Notes: generated by a model not told the origin, from the sequence alone. A stretch of 64,000 nucleotides of DNA from Leucogyrophana mollusca (GCA_021014945.1 MU266426.1:31514-95513), one strand, 5' to 3'. Positions 35,309 through 47,698 are shown, numbered from the stretch's first letter. Numbers and translations: made by a program.

Positions 35309-36613
35309 ATGTCAGATTCTCCGCCCATCCGGCGATTGTCGACGGCGAGCTCGAACGGTAACTTAAAGCGAGAGGAAAATCTCATCAATGCCTATGAGGC
35401 TGAAGAGGAGCGGATCATTAATGTCTTGTCGCGCAAGCTGGAACAGGTATGTTATGGACGAGGACATGCTGCAGAGAACTCCAAGCTCACTCTAATCAGC
35501 TCCGCGAGGACAAAATAAACCTGGAGAATGCCCTCGAGGCGGAATCGGAGTCACATGTGAATCGGCTCAGTAGAGAGCTCACGGCATTACGGCTAGCACA
35601 ACAGCAGCAGCTTGCTGGAGCGAATGGTGCTGCCACAGGTTCTCCCGAGACCGGACGTGCGTCGCAGGCGTTTTCGACCTCTGGTGCTCCATGTACACCA
35701 AGCGCAGAAGTAATGCTCGAGGCCATGCGCCGCGAGAATGAGCAGCTACGCAATCGACTCGTCGACACAGAGAGGGACTATGTACGGATATCGCGGTTGA
35801 ATGAAATATACCGTGAGGAGCTCATTGATCACAGACGACGCGTGAGTTACATTTCGTCCTGGTGAGCTCGCCTTCGTATTGACGTGTTGATGTTGGAAGC
35901 TGGGCCTGTCTGTGGACAACTTAATAGGACTGTCTTCGCAACAAGATCCGTATTCACAGCCCACGCATCGGAGATCGGCGTCAAATCTGTCGTCTCCGAG
36001 CACCTCCGTAGTCCACTCACAGGTTTCGCGGACGACGCATGGAGTCCCTATCCCTCGCCCGCCCTCGCAGATACATCGACCCAGTCATAATACATCCGGG
36101 ACGAATACGCCGCTTTCGCATTCGCCTTCTTCATCTGAATCTCCCTTTCCTTTCTCGCCTGTAGTGTCTGCCAATCCTGCCAGCTTCGTGAGTAATGGGA
36201 CTCATTTGACTACCCCGCCTTCGTCAGCATCCTTAAGCTCAAATCCACCTGCCCCCTTTCCTGTTGCTTTGCACACATTATCGTATCCGTCGGTGCCACC
36301 ACCGTCCTTGTCGTCGTCGTTCGGCTCACCCGTGGTGTCGTATCTCCCACAGAGGGATCATTCACTGTCGCCGATAGAACCATTGAGCCGACGGGATTCT
36401 AACGCGCGAGGTACATTGGACAGGAGGATTTCCGAACAAGCCACCTACAGAACCTTTAGCCGCAGCCACAGTAGGAGGGGCAGCGTCGAGAGGGGTGCCA
36501 GAGTAGCAGAAACAGGCACGTTAATTCCTCGGAGCAGGGCGAGCAGCCAGAGCCTGGCGGTCCCATCTGATATTTCCGGTGCAGATGACAGTGGACGATC
36601 AGTCAAAAAGTAA
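35309..36613 (+). CDS. CCDC6-like coiled-coil protein
   Basis: Three exons from ATG 35309 (MSDSPPIRRLSTAS). The N-terminal part is a coiled coil with the tandem signature of the CCDC6/DUF2046 family: AYEAEEERIINVLSRKLEQ, LREDKINLENALEAESESHV and RLSRELTALRLAQQQQL. A second helix, MLEAMRRENEQLRNRLVDTE, follows. The introns lie between LEQ and LRED and between HRRR and LGLSVDN. The C-terminal part of about 230 residues is Ser/Pro/Thr-rich, with RRxS motifs that could be phosphorylation sites. Animal CCDC6 acts in DNA-damage signalling. In fungi the family is little studied, so no function is claimed beyond a coiled-coil scaffold. Confidence 0.8.
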
Positions 36614-36917
36614 GGTGCACATCGGTATTTCTTTCTTGTCTCGCAGATTGGCACTATATTGTACTGCTTATTTGTTATCTCTGTTGAAGGTTTTCTTTGT
36701 ACAATAGTTTTTGTCCGGATTTGTGCCGCCATAGCCCCGCCCATATCGGTCGAACAATGCATTTTCCATATATGGGCATACCATGAGGCGGGCGTCGGGA
36801 CTCGGGAGGCGATGCGCTAAATCGGGTCCGTCCGCCAGGGAGTCAGCCTGTCGGGCTATAAAAACCTGGCGGGATCTAAATCACACCGCCGCGACGTCTT
36901 TCTCCTTTTTTACCACC
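36614..36917. other. promoter region of the Hsp20 gene
   Basis: Includes CTATAAAAA at 36856-36864. No coding signal. Confidence 0.5.
36857..36863 (+). promoter_or_regulatory. TATA box of the Hsp20 gene
   Basis: TATAAAA about 60 bp before the ATG at 36918. A strong TATA box is usual for inducible heat-shock genes. Confidence 0.6.
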
Positions 36918-38067
36918 ATGTCATACCAATACCCATATATTGCAGGCTACTCCTCCATGCCAACAACGCCTCGCGAATCGTACCAATGGGAAAGTGCCAG
37001 TGATCCGAGCCAAAACCACCCACGTCATGAGCAACAATCGCACCAGCACCATCAAGTTCACCAGCAGCAACATCAACAACTGCAAGAAGGATACGCCACA
37101 TCTCCGCCTCCAATGATTCAACTTCAAGAACAAGTGCCAATAGTCCCAAGCCAGAATCCTGGTAATCGTGAGGGTGAAACACTGCAAGTGCGGAATTTCG
37201 CACCATCATCATCACACTCTCTACGTAGATCAGAGGGTGTAGACTTGAGACCGCAGATCCACGTCGATACGACGCGTCATGTTCAATCTGGCGCGAGTCC
37301 GCCATCTGCTGGCGGCACACAGGGGGTTGGTCCAAGTCGGACGCGCGCGTCGCCTGCGCATGACGCCCGTTTGGCGGCACATCCATATCGGCGTCCGCAG
37401 AGTGCAGCCGGCGTTGGAGGACCAAGCATGAGACCTAGAAGAGATAATGAGCCTCTTGTGAGATTTCCAGGACAGACAGCTGGTTATTCCATGCCAGCAC
37501 CTTCCGCCACTCCCTCAAGAGTCGTAAGTCACAGCACAGCGACGTTCTCAGCAAGGTGAGGTCAAGCTTCCTATGTGGTAAATGGTCCATTCACGTGTGG
37601 ATCTTTAGTTCGTCCGTAATCAGTCCGTCGCATCGCATTGCACCCATCCCAGAGGGTCGACGTTTCGGTATCCGTGCAGATCTGCATTATGACGTCGAAA
37701 GTGGAACGTTGACAGCCATGCTCGAACTTCCGGGATTGAAGAAAACAGACTTGAGCATTGTTCTGTCAAGGTGTACATTCAATCGCGTGAAGCAAGTTAC
37801 AGTGTCCGGCAGATCGAAGCCCTCTTTCCCCGAGAGTGGCTACGCAGTGAAGGAAAGGAAATTTGGTGACTTCCATCGGACATTCGTCGTTCCTTCCGAA
37901 ACCAAGGTGCGTGTTCGCCTGCATTTATCTGCTTTCCGAGTGTCGATGCTCCCCTCCGCTAGCCGGAAGATGTTTCCGCCGAGATGCAAGACGGCATTCT
38001 CACCCTTCGCATAGCAATGGGACCTGCAGCCGAGCCCGAAGGTTCTCAAGAGATACCCATACAATGA
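36918..38067 (+). CDS. small heat-shock protein (Hsp20/alpha-crystallin domain)
   Basis: ATP-independent chaperone with an unusually long N-terminal arm. From ATG 36918 (MSYQYPYIAGYSSMP) about 210 residues are His/Gln/Pro/Ser-rich and disordered. After the intron at 37556-37608 comes the alpha-crystallin domain: RFGIRADLHYDVESGTLTA, MLELPGLKKTDLSIVL, NRVKQVTVSGRSKPSFPES, YAVKERKFGDFHRTFVVP. A second intron follows, then PEDVSAEMQDGILTLRIAMG and a short tail ending EIPIQ, close to the IxI motif that docks on neighbouring subunits. The core is intact. A TATA box lies 55-61 bp upstream of the start. Confidence 0.9.
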
Positions 38068-38779
38068 GTGAACCCCCGCCCCCCATCATGCATATTGTCT
38101 TCAAAACCCAAATTCTGGATCACCACTCTGGCAAGAGCACAGCAGCACATGCGAAGTTTTCATTACTCACCTTGCTAACGAATCCAGCACCTCAAAATGT
38201 TCATAGGCTAATACCGTCGATACTGCTTTCCTCTTCGCCCGTGTTCATGGTCCTCCTCGACATCGATATCTATTGGCTGATCTTGCATCCAGTCCGACAC
38301 AACTGGCCCCTACGCTGTCTGCTTGCAACCCCGACCCATTCTTCTAAATATCCCCTGTTCACCACGGACCCGCATCGAACTCCCCTCATCTTCTCAGTAG
38401 TCTACGGCACAGTACATTATCTTTATACCAGTAAATGGGCATATCATCTTGTAGCAATTTAGTAGTTATACCTGTTCTTTTACTTACCAGAATCACCCAT
38501 ACCTCCGGAACTCGTCTCACGATGTTAAGTTTGGCTGCAAGAAATCGGATCAACAAAGTGCAAGCGCGCCATAGGTAAAGGTACATTGGCTGTATGAGCA
38601 AATTACCGTCTGTACGTTTGTATCTAGTATGAGCCCGTCAATAGTTCTGTGAGTTCAGGATGGTATATGTGTATGTCAGTGGCAACGGAAACGGTTGCAC
38701 TGGGGTGACAATTTGAGGGTGTATTAAAGAAAGTGGTATATCGTCCCGGCGAAGACGAAAAAGTCCGGACAAGAAAGAT
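38068..38779. other. intergenic between converging genes
   Basis: 3' ends of the Hsp20 gene (plus) and chitin deacetylase gene (minus). The open frames here look like chance. Confidence 0.5.
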
Positions 38780-41016
38780 TCACAAAAACAACCACCTCGC
38801 AGTTGCACTCAGCATACCAATACCAAGCAAGGCTGTGCGAGCTCCATTTGGACTATTGACAGCTCTTGATCCCGAACTTGAGCTTCCAGATCCTGAACTT
38901 GAACTTCCGGATCCTATGCTCGATTGCCCAGTCGAGGAAGGTGAAGCACTGGAAGTTGTGGAGTTTGACTGCGCGGTCCCATTTGAGGCACCAGAGACGG
39001 TAGTTACTCCACTGATGTCTGGACATTGGGGTGGGTGAGCAGCTGAGAGGTGTAAAATGATAAAACGTACATTGCTCAAATGTAGGCAACGAGTAGTTGG
39101 TCTCGACGTATGGCTGTGTCTGGTTGTATGCAACGCCGACGGGGACGAGGTACTTGAAAGCCGTCTGTAGCTGGTCGTGGAATTTCATCGCTTCGCTCAT
39201 CGTGAAATTGTTGAGTTCATGAGTGAGCATAATGGTTCCAGCCTGGTACAGGTTGGATAACTTTAGCATCCGCCGAAACAAGGCGAAGGAGAAGACACTT
39301 ACGCTGCTGAAGGTGCCATTGTCTGCCAAATTGATCAAATTTTGATAATTCGCATCTATTTGGGCGGAAGTGACGCCGTCACTGCCCTCCGACCAGTCAT
39401 TCGAGTCGTATTGCCAAAGGATCGCGCGGAGACCCAGGGCTTGAGCGAAAGCACGCACGCGATCGTCGACGTCACCAAATGGAGGCTAGGGCGCAATAGG
39501 GCGTTGGTTGAAAAACTTCGAATTCCTATGTACGCAACACTTACCCTCCAGCAAGTAGGGGTAACACCGACAACGAGTTTGATGGCTTGCATCTGTGATA
39601 ATGGTTAGGTCAAATCCCTCGCAACAGCGCTGTAGTCAGAATCTTACAGCTGTTAAATAATGTGAGAAAGCATACAAGGACAGAAGAGGGCTGACCTCAC
39701 CATACCAGAACTCGGCAAAAACTTGCTCGTTCTGCAAGGAAGTCACTGTAGTACGAGTGAGCCAGATAAAACCTCGTCTGCCTGATCAACGCCTACTGTA
39801 GGGATGAGACCAGGTGTCTATAAACGAGACGGCAATCAGCAAAACATTCCAGTGGAGGGTACCATTTGGTACTCACGGACACAAATCTCATGTCCATCGG
39901 CAAGAGCGCGCTGTGCTTCGAGGGGAAAGTCCATGACATTACTCCCAATGTAGTAGAATGCTGTCGTACATCATTAATGCCCCAATCGTGTTTGTGGACA
40001 TAATGCATGGCCACTTACTAGCTTTCTGGTTCTTCTGTGCTAAGTAGTCGTAGAACACGTTGTGGGAGCAATTTGGGCCATCGTCGAAACCGTAGCCTAG
40101 CGAGTCAGGCTGCGAAAACATCAGCGCTCCTACCAATCACTGGCTAGAACAACAACTGACCTCGGGGAGAGAAACGATATCTGCTGCGAGTCCTGCATGC
40201 TTCGGTGTAGTACACCCGGTGTCAGTCCACCAGCAGTCGGGATCGGAGCTGGGGTAGTTGTAGCCGTTGAAATCCCCTGTTGATGAAGCTGGCTCCGTCC
40301 CTTTAGGTTGAATATCGGGGATCTGGCCTATAATACTTTGATACTTGGCCGCTGCAGCCGTATCATTCGCCAGAATCGTTGCAGTTTCCCAGATTCCAGG
40401 AAAGTTATTGATCGCTGCATTCACTGGCTCGTATGAATATGGTATGCATTCCTGAAATGGATCTGGGGGAAAAGATATGTGAGCTTAGCTATCGTTCACG
40501 GATAAGAATCGAGATGACAGGACAAAAAAGACCGTGGAACGGGATGACTAATTATTAGGGAGCTTCGCGGACAACATTCGCCATTCTGACTGACGTCAGG
40601 TCTGAGACAAATATTGAAAAGAAGGAAAGCGGTTAGTGGATGCCGCAGGCAACATGTTGATCCGACCCAGCTCAGCAAGCGTTGGGTCACCAGCAAGCCG
40701 ACCCCTTCTTCGCCTATACGACTGAGGCCAATGATAAGAGTGTAGCGGGTTGCGAGGAAGGCCCGATGATCACCCATTATCCCACCTAGTCTCCAGCCGT
40801 CACTCCCGGGAACCACCAACGTAAGTTCCAACATCTATCCCCGGCGAGACACTGGCGATGGCGATACACGGAGAGTATATATGAAAACCCACCTGTGATC
40901 TGAGCCTCGCCCTGTTCGGTGGTGCGATTTTGTGCGCACCCGGATGTGGCCAATGAAACAAGGAGCAAAAAGGAGGGCAAGGTCTTCGACGAGGTAAAGG
41001 GCGACGAGACGTACAT
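38780..41016 (-). CDS. chitin deacetylase (CE4), probably GPI-anchored
   Basis: Secreted enzyme turning cell-wall chitin into chitosan. ATG 41016 (MYVSSPFTSSKTLPSFLLLV) begins a signal peptide. ATG 41046 is also in frame but lies too close to the TATA-like box at 41065-41072. NodB-domain motifs appear in order across spliced exons: LGYGFDDGPN (catalytic and metal Asp), HTWSHPYMTSL (metal His pair), CWRPPFGDVDDR, and IMLTHEL (catalytic His). The usual DTxDW is YDSNDW here. The N-terminal region has CWWTDTGCT. After a Ser/Gly-rich linker the chain ends in a hydrophobic tail (ARTALLGIGMLSATARWLFL), consistent with GPI attachment. About ten exons, no lesion seen. Confidence 0.92.
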
Positions 41017-41064
41017 GTCGATGGGGGTGCGCAAATCTTGCAGCATCCGGAGGACATGGCACGG

Positions 41065-41072
41065 TTATTTAT
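41065..41072 (-). promoter_or_regulatory. TATA-like element of chitin deacetylase
   Basis: ATAAATAA on the minus strand, about 50 bp upstream of the ATG at 41016. Transcription would begin near 41035, which favours that ATG over the one at 41046. Confidence 0.35.
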
Positions 41073-42505
41073 GCAGAAAGCGGAATAGGAAAGAGGAGGT
41101 CGACGGAAGGTAATCATCATCCGCACCGGCATTGTGTGCCCGCGTTTCTACAGCATTCAACCGGTCATTTTACATTATACCGAGAGATGCAGCCGTCTCT
41201 GCCCTTGTCAGCTGTCAGCTGGATCAGATAGTTAGAGGCGCTGGGGCATACCGACAGGTCACCACGGTGATACGGAGTTGATCGCGGTCGAACTCTACAA
41301 CCTCATGCCGCCAACAACTTAGGCCGTCTTCCCGTGTAAGCCGAAGTTTTGTTTGCCAGAGCGCGAAGGATAGGCCAACGTTAATGAATCCGTACGAAAT
41401 CGACGTACTTAACGGGGGCTTACCTTCAGTCCTTTCAAAGGTACTTTGACGCGAATGATGTTGGGTGACGGTGCCGAACCGCGTGGTTTTCATGGACAGC
41501 TTCACGGGGGCCGACAGTTGAAAGTCAGCGACGCCACATCTCCAGATTTGGTGGGGTGCTGGTTCACTCGGCTCTTTCGAGAGGTCTTTCAAGTTGACGC
41601 CGGCTTTGACGAATGAAGAAGGCATTTTCTGCCCGTGGATCGACCCCGATAACGGCGACTGTAGAACCGAGAAGCTGCGGGGGTCTCGTCGTTGACTTCC
41701 TGTTCGCAGTCCACAGAGGTACAGGTACGATATGGTGAACAGCTGACCAGAGCAACGAGTCAATGCCGTGGCACATTCATTCCTGAGTTTGTCAGGTTTC
41801 CGATGGTCTCGCAACGATCACCATGAGCAACTTCCGCGCGTGTTTCGACGAGACGCGCGCTGATTGACTCCAGCACAAGTACCGCTGCCCCGATTCCTGA
41901 CTACCAGTCAATGCCCGCGCGATAAAATGTTGCACTTGCAGTCGACCAATCGCCTCAAGTGTAGAAGGTATATTTATATCACTTCGAATCAGGTGCTGCT
42001 CTCAACTGCAACCGCCCCCAATCTCGCACAGGTCCACACATGTGATGATCAAAGCGCTTGAAGCTCATGTCAGGGGGTAATCCTTGCACGTTGGAACCCT
42101 CCAGCGTCACGGTGAGATCGGCTCCCCCAGTTTCTCGATTAGTTTAAATTAGCAAACGGACGCCCCCAAGTACCGAGGTATGCTCCCTTCGACATATCCA
42201 GATGATGATCAGCATCTCAGATTTATCCAAGGAACAAGGTGTGCGGCGAATTTCGGAGCGCGTTTACGAAGAGTAGCACCTTCCGGCTTCATATTCTGGA
42301 TCTAGCCTGTTTCAGTATCTGTCTTCCAACCCCAAGATTTGAAGGTGAGAGAGAGAATACTCAGGTTGTCACAATTATTGATCGCGAGCCCTTTTTCAAA
42401 GACTTTGGCGACCTGGGCTGTGTTGCATTGAGGAGGACGCCTGCAGGCGCCAATCTGCACATGGCTGAACAGAGACCCTGCAGACTGTGATACTGTATTC
42501 ACTTA
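41073..42505. other. intergenic, gene-poor
   Basis: The chitin deacetylase promoter lies at the left. A minus-strand frame of 196 codons at 41224-41814 begins at TTG; its first ATG would leave about 130 residues (MPSSFVKAGVNLKDLSKE...) with no recognised family. I do not call it a gene, but it is the only coding candidate here. Confidence 0.4.
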
Positions 42506-42509
42506 GGAA

Positions 42510-43035
42510 CTCTTTTTGCCACGCAAGTGACTCTTGGTAAATTTGTGGAGTTCATTGTGGTCAACAACGAACGGACTATGCCACCGTGCCTCGGGTATTT
42601 GGCCAAGGTAGAGGGTGCGATCGGTTAGTTGATTTCCTTTCGACGATTTTATTGCACCATCGGGCTTACGCTCTCCCTGAGTCCGATCCCAACTCCCATC
42701 TCGCCCTCCGGCAGCTATATGGCAACCTCTACCATTCCACAGCGTCCAGCCCGTCTTCGCCGGGGGTAGGGTTGGTTCATCCACAACCCGCATCCCCCAA
42801 GCCTGGGACTTTCGGGGACTTCCGCGAGTGGAAAATTGGAATGGAAAACTCGGGTGTTGGGCAAATAATCGGAGACAGGATTAAGGTGGATCCTTGAGCG
42901 GGTCGCGGAAGAGATATGAACGGCGCCACCGATCGATTCCTCCCCATATGCCGTTCATAACACATTGTTGGGTGGAATGCTACTAGGCGAGAATAATATT
43001 TTCATATGTTCAGTCGAAACGAGGCCGTAAGTGTA
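42510..43035 (+). pseudogene. decayed copy of the GH3-like gene 3' end
   Basis: This stretch matches the 3' part of the intact gene at 45607-47698 plus about 120 nt past its stop. Shared pieces are FATQVTLGKFVEF (intact: FATQVTLGKVLEF), PPCLGYL, VEGAIG, LKPGTF (here PKPGTF) and the motif WKIG...NSGVGQ. The position of the last intron is kept, so the copy was made at DNA level rather than from mRNA. A deletion before the terminal LERV...E block and frame changes break it. The 5' part of the gene is absent. Confidence 0.75.
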
Positions 43036-43081
43036 ACAATCCAGAAGTCGGGGAGGTGTCATTTGTCGAGTATCAAAACCG

Positions 43082-43121
43082 GTCACAGGTCACAGTGGTT
43101 GGCTAAGTCACAAATGGTCAC
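43082..43121 (+). promoter_or_regulatory. cluster of four GTCAC words
   Basis: GTCAC at 43082, 43089, 43107 and 43117. No gene is recognised downstream, so this may mark the promoter of an unrecognised or lost gene. Confidence 0.35.
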
Positions 43122-45550
43122 AAAAAATTCGGCGCAAACCTCAAGTTGAAAAACTATACGCCATCCGCCTGCCCTGGGGCCACCTTCTCCAATTGCAACA
43201 CGCTGCTCGACATCTCCAAGGACATCTACTGAAACGCTGACTCGCTATCATCCTGCCACTTATAGTGTAGGGTGGTGCATTTGATTTTCTGATTTTCCCT
43301 CTTGCTCGCGAGCTTCCTCGCTACCGATGGTCGTCTCAGGTCGGTGAGTACTTCCTGTCCCGATTTTGGAGGCCACACTGCCTTCTTCTATCTTGTGATG
43401 CATTCATCATTCAGTTCTGCTTCCGAAGGAGAGAGCGATCTCCTTGTGGACAACCTCTTTACCAAAATTCAAATCTGACATTTCCCTTCCGCGCTCGTAA
43501 CCCACTTCAAGGGTACTAACGTAGGTTCTTCTCAGGCATGGTACATCTGGAACGTTCGACGTGTGCCAGTTTCTGTGGTAATTTGTAAGTCTCGCCGCTT
43601 TTTTCTCTCCCTTCTTCTACCAAGATGAAAACAAGTTCATCCATTCTTTGAATGACTTGTTCTGCGCGCGTCTGCTGGGGTCACTCTTGTTCGCAAGAGC
43701 CTCGTGTGCCCATCTCGTCTTGCGATGGACATGCTGGCCCCTTCATCGTGTCAGGACAAGGAACAAGAAAACACTGGCTTTTCTGATTTGTTGGATTTCT
43801 TCGCGTCTGCTCTTTTGCTCAACCGTTTTTGTTGCACAGGGTCGGCTATATCGCCATATCATCGCACTGTATGGTTAGAGTTGAGACGCATATTTGCAAT
43901 CCAATCTATGTTGTGAATTGTTGGCGTGCGCGGGAACGAGACACCTACCAGTGTATTCCCTAAATGTGCGGCAGTGCGTGATCTGCAGATCGATGCAATC
44001 TTGCTTCATGGCTGCCGCCACTGCGCTCTAGTGATCAATGTCACTGACAGGCGGGTCCCGATAATGTCTGGGGACACTTTGCGATCCTTCTCATTGAAGC
44101 TAAAGTATGCACGACAAGGGTTATCCGCTTCACTGGCAGGTATCTTGCGTAGCTCGCAGAACGATCAAGCGAAGAATAGCACGCAGGACAAACTGTCGAT
44201 GACGGTACAAGGCACTACGGTCGTGGTCGTTCCAGCGAATAGCTCTCGTTGTCCAGCGAAGGAAACTTGCTGAGATTATCCCACATTAAGGAGCTGCAGC
44301 ACGAAGTTGATGCAGCAATATATGAGTCCCTCTTCACACCATTCCCCCGGATGGCTGCTCTTGGAGATTCAGCCGGTCCGGCCAGGTGCAACACACATCA
44401 TGACCCTTTGGCCTTTGCTGGCGGCAGGTCCTAAGGATCAGGTAAGTTCTCACAGTATAGAGCTGATTCGCGGATGCAGTCGGTTTTTGAAAAGGAGAGC
44501 ATAGCGCGCGCGCGTGATAAGTGCGTGATGACCGTTCCCATTATCGCATCTGTCTCCGAGCTAATTGTTTCATCTGGTTCAGAATGCCCTCCTCGCTGTA
44601 GAACAGTCCCCTGTTGCCACTTTCGGTTTATATCATGCTTCTTTGAAGTCTGAGCCTGGAACTGCTCCTAGCCCAAAACATTGCGACACCCGAATTCGCC
44701 TCCGAGTTTATTCGTCTCAGGGTGGAGTCCCCTAGTCCCTCCGAAGTTTTTCGGTTCCCAAAAATCGTGCTTCTTTGAAGTTCGACTCGGAGCACATGCC
44801 GTGATATTGTGGCCAGTGACCCCAAGGACTCCGGGCAAGTATTTGCCAACAATGAGCTTCAAGTCGTCACTGTTTTTTTTTTCCGAGGACATTTACTTTC
44901 AATGCGGAGGATACACACTCCGCCTTGCACCCCACTCAGTGACCGTGATTGAGCGTTGATTGAGGCTGTGAGTGGTGGTAGCATCTGGCAGCGTTGTCGA
45001 TGCAAGATACAGGCGAGCGGTTGACAAATGAGCAGTAAGTATACACCTTGATGTGTGCCGAACCCACTGCTCATTGCTCTCATCGTTGTATCCCACTCTA
45101 CACCTTCCCTCTCCAGGTACATCCTTACGGACTCGCGTTCGGTATCATTGGTGCCAGCCGGCAAGGTGGCGTTGGGCGTCGAGATGCTGGTCGAAGTGTG
45201 TGCGGGAGATTCCAACCGACTCCAACGACGAACGTAGCCGAAAATGTTTGGAGGGAATAACACAAGATAATAGATGCCATAAGCTGCTCGAAGTGTTCGG
45301 GGGCTCCAGTGCCGCAAAGGTATTGATTGCTCGGAGTCGAGATCGACGGAACTGAAAAATCTCGGGGTCTTAACAGGGGACTTCTACTGGTCAGGGTGGC
45401 CGATAAGACGTGTTGTCGTTGAAGCGACGTCAATTCGAGGTAAAACTCACTTCAGTTCGAAAACGCGCCATTTCGTATCACTGATGCGTACTAGCAGTAC
45501 AACTGACAAGGCCTGGCGGCGATACTTCTGCAATGGCCCGGCATTTTGTC
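43122..45550. other. gene-poor 2.4-kb region with unassigned fragments
   Basis: No gene could be assembled. ATGGTCGTCTCAGGTCG followed by GTGAGT at 43327-43349 looks like a tiny first exon with a donor, but no matching body was found. Frames at 43926-44273 and 45055-45237 (LVPAGKVALGVEMLVEVC) look weakly coding. The region may be an unrecognised intron-rich gene or relics. Confidence 0.35.
43150..43290. repeat. dispersed repeat, copy 1
   Basis: Similar to 52635-52790: both have a CAACACGCT..TTCGAC-like block, CTGAAACG, then CTGCCACTTATAGTG followed by a G-rich GTGG/GCGGTG. Identity is roughly 80% over the best 48 bp by eye. The intervening part differs in length, so these are old copies. Confidence 0.5.
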
Positions 45551-45556
45551 TATAAA
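45551..45556 (+). promoter_or_regulatory. TATA box of the GH3-like gene
   Basis: TATAAA 56 bp before the ATG at 45607. Confidence 0.55.
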
Positions 45557-45606
45557 GACTCCATAGATACCTTCCCATCTTGTTCGCGCTTCCCCTTCCC
45601 TATACG

Positions 45607-47698
45607 ATGACAGTCCCAGACCCCGTCCCCGTTCTTACCTCCGAGCTGCAAAGCAAGCTCCAGGGCCGCATCGAGAAGGTGCTCACTGGCATCATCAACG
45701 CAAACCTACGCACTCGCTATGTGCAAGAATCACCAGTCTTTGCCAACTTCCGTGACTCGGTCGAGTGCTTAGGCGATGATCTCGAGACCCGGGATAAATT
45801 ACTCCTGGAATCCTTTCGCACAACTGTTCCGTTAACCACCTACGCCTCACACAAGCCTTTCATTTCCAAGTTATTGGAGCAGCCTTGCATGGAAGACGAT
45901 GTCAAGAACCTATTTGCACCTGGCCTCCCGAACTTCGTCGCGCCATCGAGTGCAACATCCGGCAAAGAACCCAAGTATTTCGCTAAGTATCAGCATCCGC
46001 CTGGCGCTGACGGGCTCGAAATTCCTCGCTCGAAAGTTGGAGGCAAACTTTGCGTTGTGTTCTCCCTGTTTTATAATCAGCTTCTCGAGATTCGAGGTGA
46101 CGCCGGCAAAGAAACGATAATCCCCATCACTATAGTATCGGCAGGCGGGATCCGAATGAAGTGTGGTTTCAGTATCGATAAGGATCCTTTGTTAATGAAA
46201 CTGACTTGTCGGTCAACGCTCTTTCTCCGAGTTCAGTTTGAGAAATTGACTGAGTTCACCGTCAGTGCCAGGCGAAACCTCACCTCTCGCCGTCACCTTC
46301 CTTCGCAACTATCGTTCCTCTCTTCTCATGCACGCCCTGTTTGCATTAGCGGACCCGATGGTAGAGATCATGTTCATGAACTACAGCACCATGTTCATCG
46401 ACTTGGTCGGATACATGGAGGAGGAGTGGGACACGCTCGTGACCTGTATTGAAACAGGAGAGTTACCCGACTGCGAAGGCATCGACGAGATCCGAGAATA
46501 CCTAGAGGCAAGCTCTTCAGCACCCCATATGTCGATAAATGCTCACAAGCCACACATTTAGCCCAAGCTTCCTCCCAATCCTACCCGAGCTACTGAACTA
46601 CGCGCTATCGGAATAGCTACAGACACACCCGGATGGCTGGTCAAAGTATGGCCAGGATTGAAGATGGCTGTAGCTGTCGCAAGCGGCTTGTTTGCTTCAG
46701 CGCTACCTAAGGTACTAGACGGTTATTGTGATTTTTTCACCTAACGATGGTCTCACTCATGCCATCCTCGTAATAGATGCGCCATTACCTGGGGCCGACC
46801 GTACTCATACGTAGCCTGGGCTTCGTGTCAACAGAAGGCCAGATCGGCATGGTGTACAACCCACAGGAGCTTAACCTGTTTAGAGCCGTCTCAGATGACG
46901 TGATCGAGTATCTCGATGTTTCATTGGACGAAACTGCTGCCAGCCTGGTCCCCGCGGTAGGAAGTCTGGCTCATGAACTTTGCATAATGCTGACCTCATG
47001 CAGTGGGAGCTCCGAGCAGGACACAGATACGAAATCGTATTAACTACCCGCGATGGCCTGTGGCGTTACCGCCAGGACGATATCATCGAGGTCGCTGGCT
47101 TTGATCCTAGTGACGGCGTACCAATCCTAAAATACATAGAACGTCGAAAGTAAGCGGGTCGTCTCTGCTATCTAAACCTACACGCATCTCAAACCAAACA
47201 TTCTGACAGTGTTGTGGCACGACTGGGTGGAGGTGATATCGCCGGAGAAACGCTTGCGGATGCGATTTTTGCCACACAAGTGACTCTTGGAAAAGTTCTG
47301 GAGTTCACTGTGGTCACTGATGAACGGGCTGTGCCACCATGCCTCGGGTACCTGGTCGAGATAGAGGGCGCGATCGGTCAGTTGATTTACTCCCGATGAA
47401 CCACTTACATCACAGGGGCTCACAGTTGCCCTGGTCTACAGGACCCAATGCCCATATGGCACCCCAGCAACTTCACGACAACCTCTACCATGCCGACATC
47501 ATCCTCCGGTACGTCATCGACCATGGTAGGGTTGGTCCATCCACAATCCGCATCCTCAAGCCTGGGACTTTCAAAGACTTCCGCGGGTGGAAAATTGGAT
47601 TGACAAACTCGGGTGTTGGGCAAGTGAAAGTGCCTGTTGTATTAAAGGATGAGAAGGCAGTGAGGTGGTTCCTTGAGCGGGTCGTGCAAGAGATGTGA
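45607..47698 (+). CDS. GH3-like acyl-adenylate-forming enzyme
   Basis: Member of the GH3 superfamily; plant GH3 enzymes adenylate a carboxylic acid such as a hormone and join it to an amino acid. ATG 45607 (MTVPDPVPVLTSELQS) follows a TATA box. Visible features: SSATSGKEPKYFAKYQ (nucleotide-binding loop, matching the family's SSGTS...K), FMNYSTMFIDLVGYMEEEWD, GWLVKVWPGLKMAVAVASG, LGFVSTEGQIGM, and HRYEIVLTTRDGLWRYRQDD (the ligand/AMP region YELVxTxxxGLxRYRxGD). The C-terminal domain ends LERVVQEM. About eight exons; the intron at 46508-46561 appears to have a GC donor. No break seen. The substrate of fungal GH3 proteins is unknown to me. A decayed copy of its 3' end lies at 42.5-43.0 kb. Confidence 0.88.
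46508..46561 (+). other. predicted GC-AG intron in the GH3-like gene
   Basis: Removing 46508-46561 (GCAAGC...TTAG) joins REYLE to PKLPPNPTRATELR and skips an in-frame stop at the intron end. Confidence 0.6.

Noticed and set aside
38870..38925. Short tandem repeat of about 24 bp
   Set aside because: It is the Ser/Gly linker of the chitin deacetylase gene, an ordinary low-complexity coding repeat.
41224..41814. 196-codon minus-strand frame
   Set aside because: Starts at TTG and has no family resemblance; kept only as a weak candidate in the intergenic note.
44859..45317. 152-codon minus-strand frame
   Set aside because: Overlapped by other equally long frames in a degenerate region; no conserved blocks.
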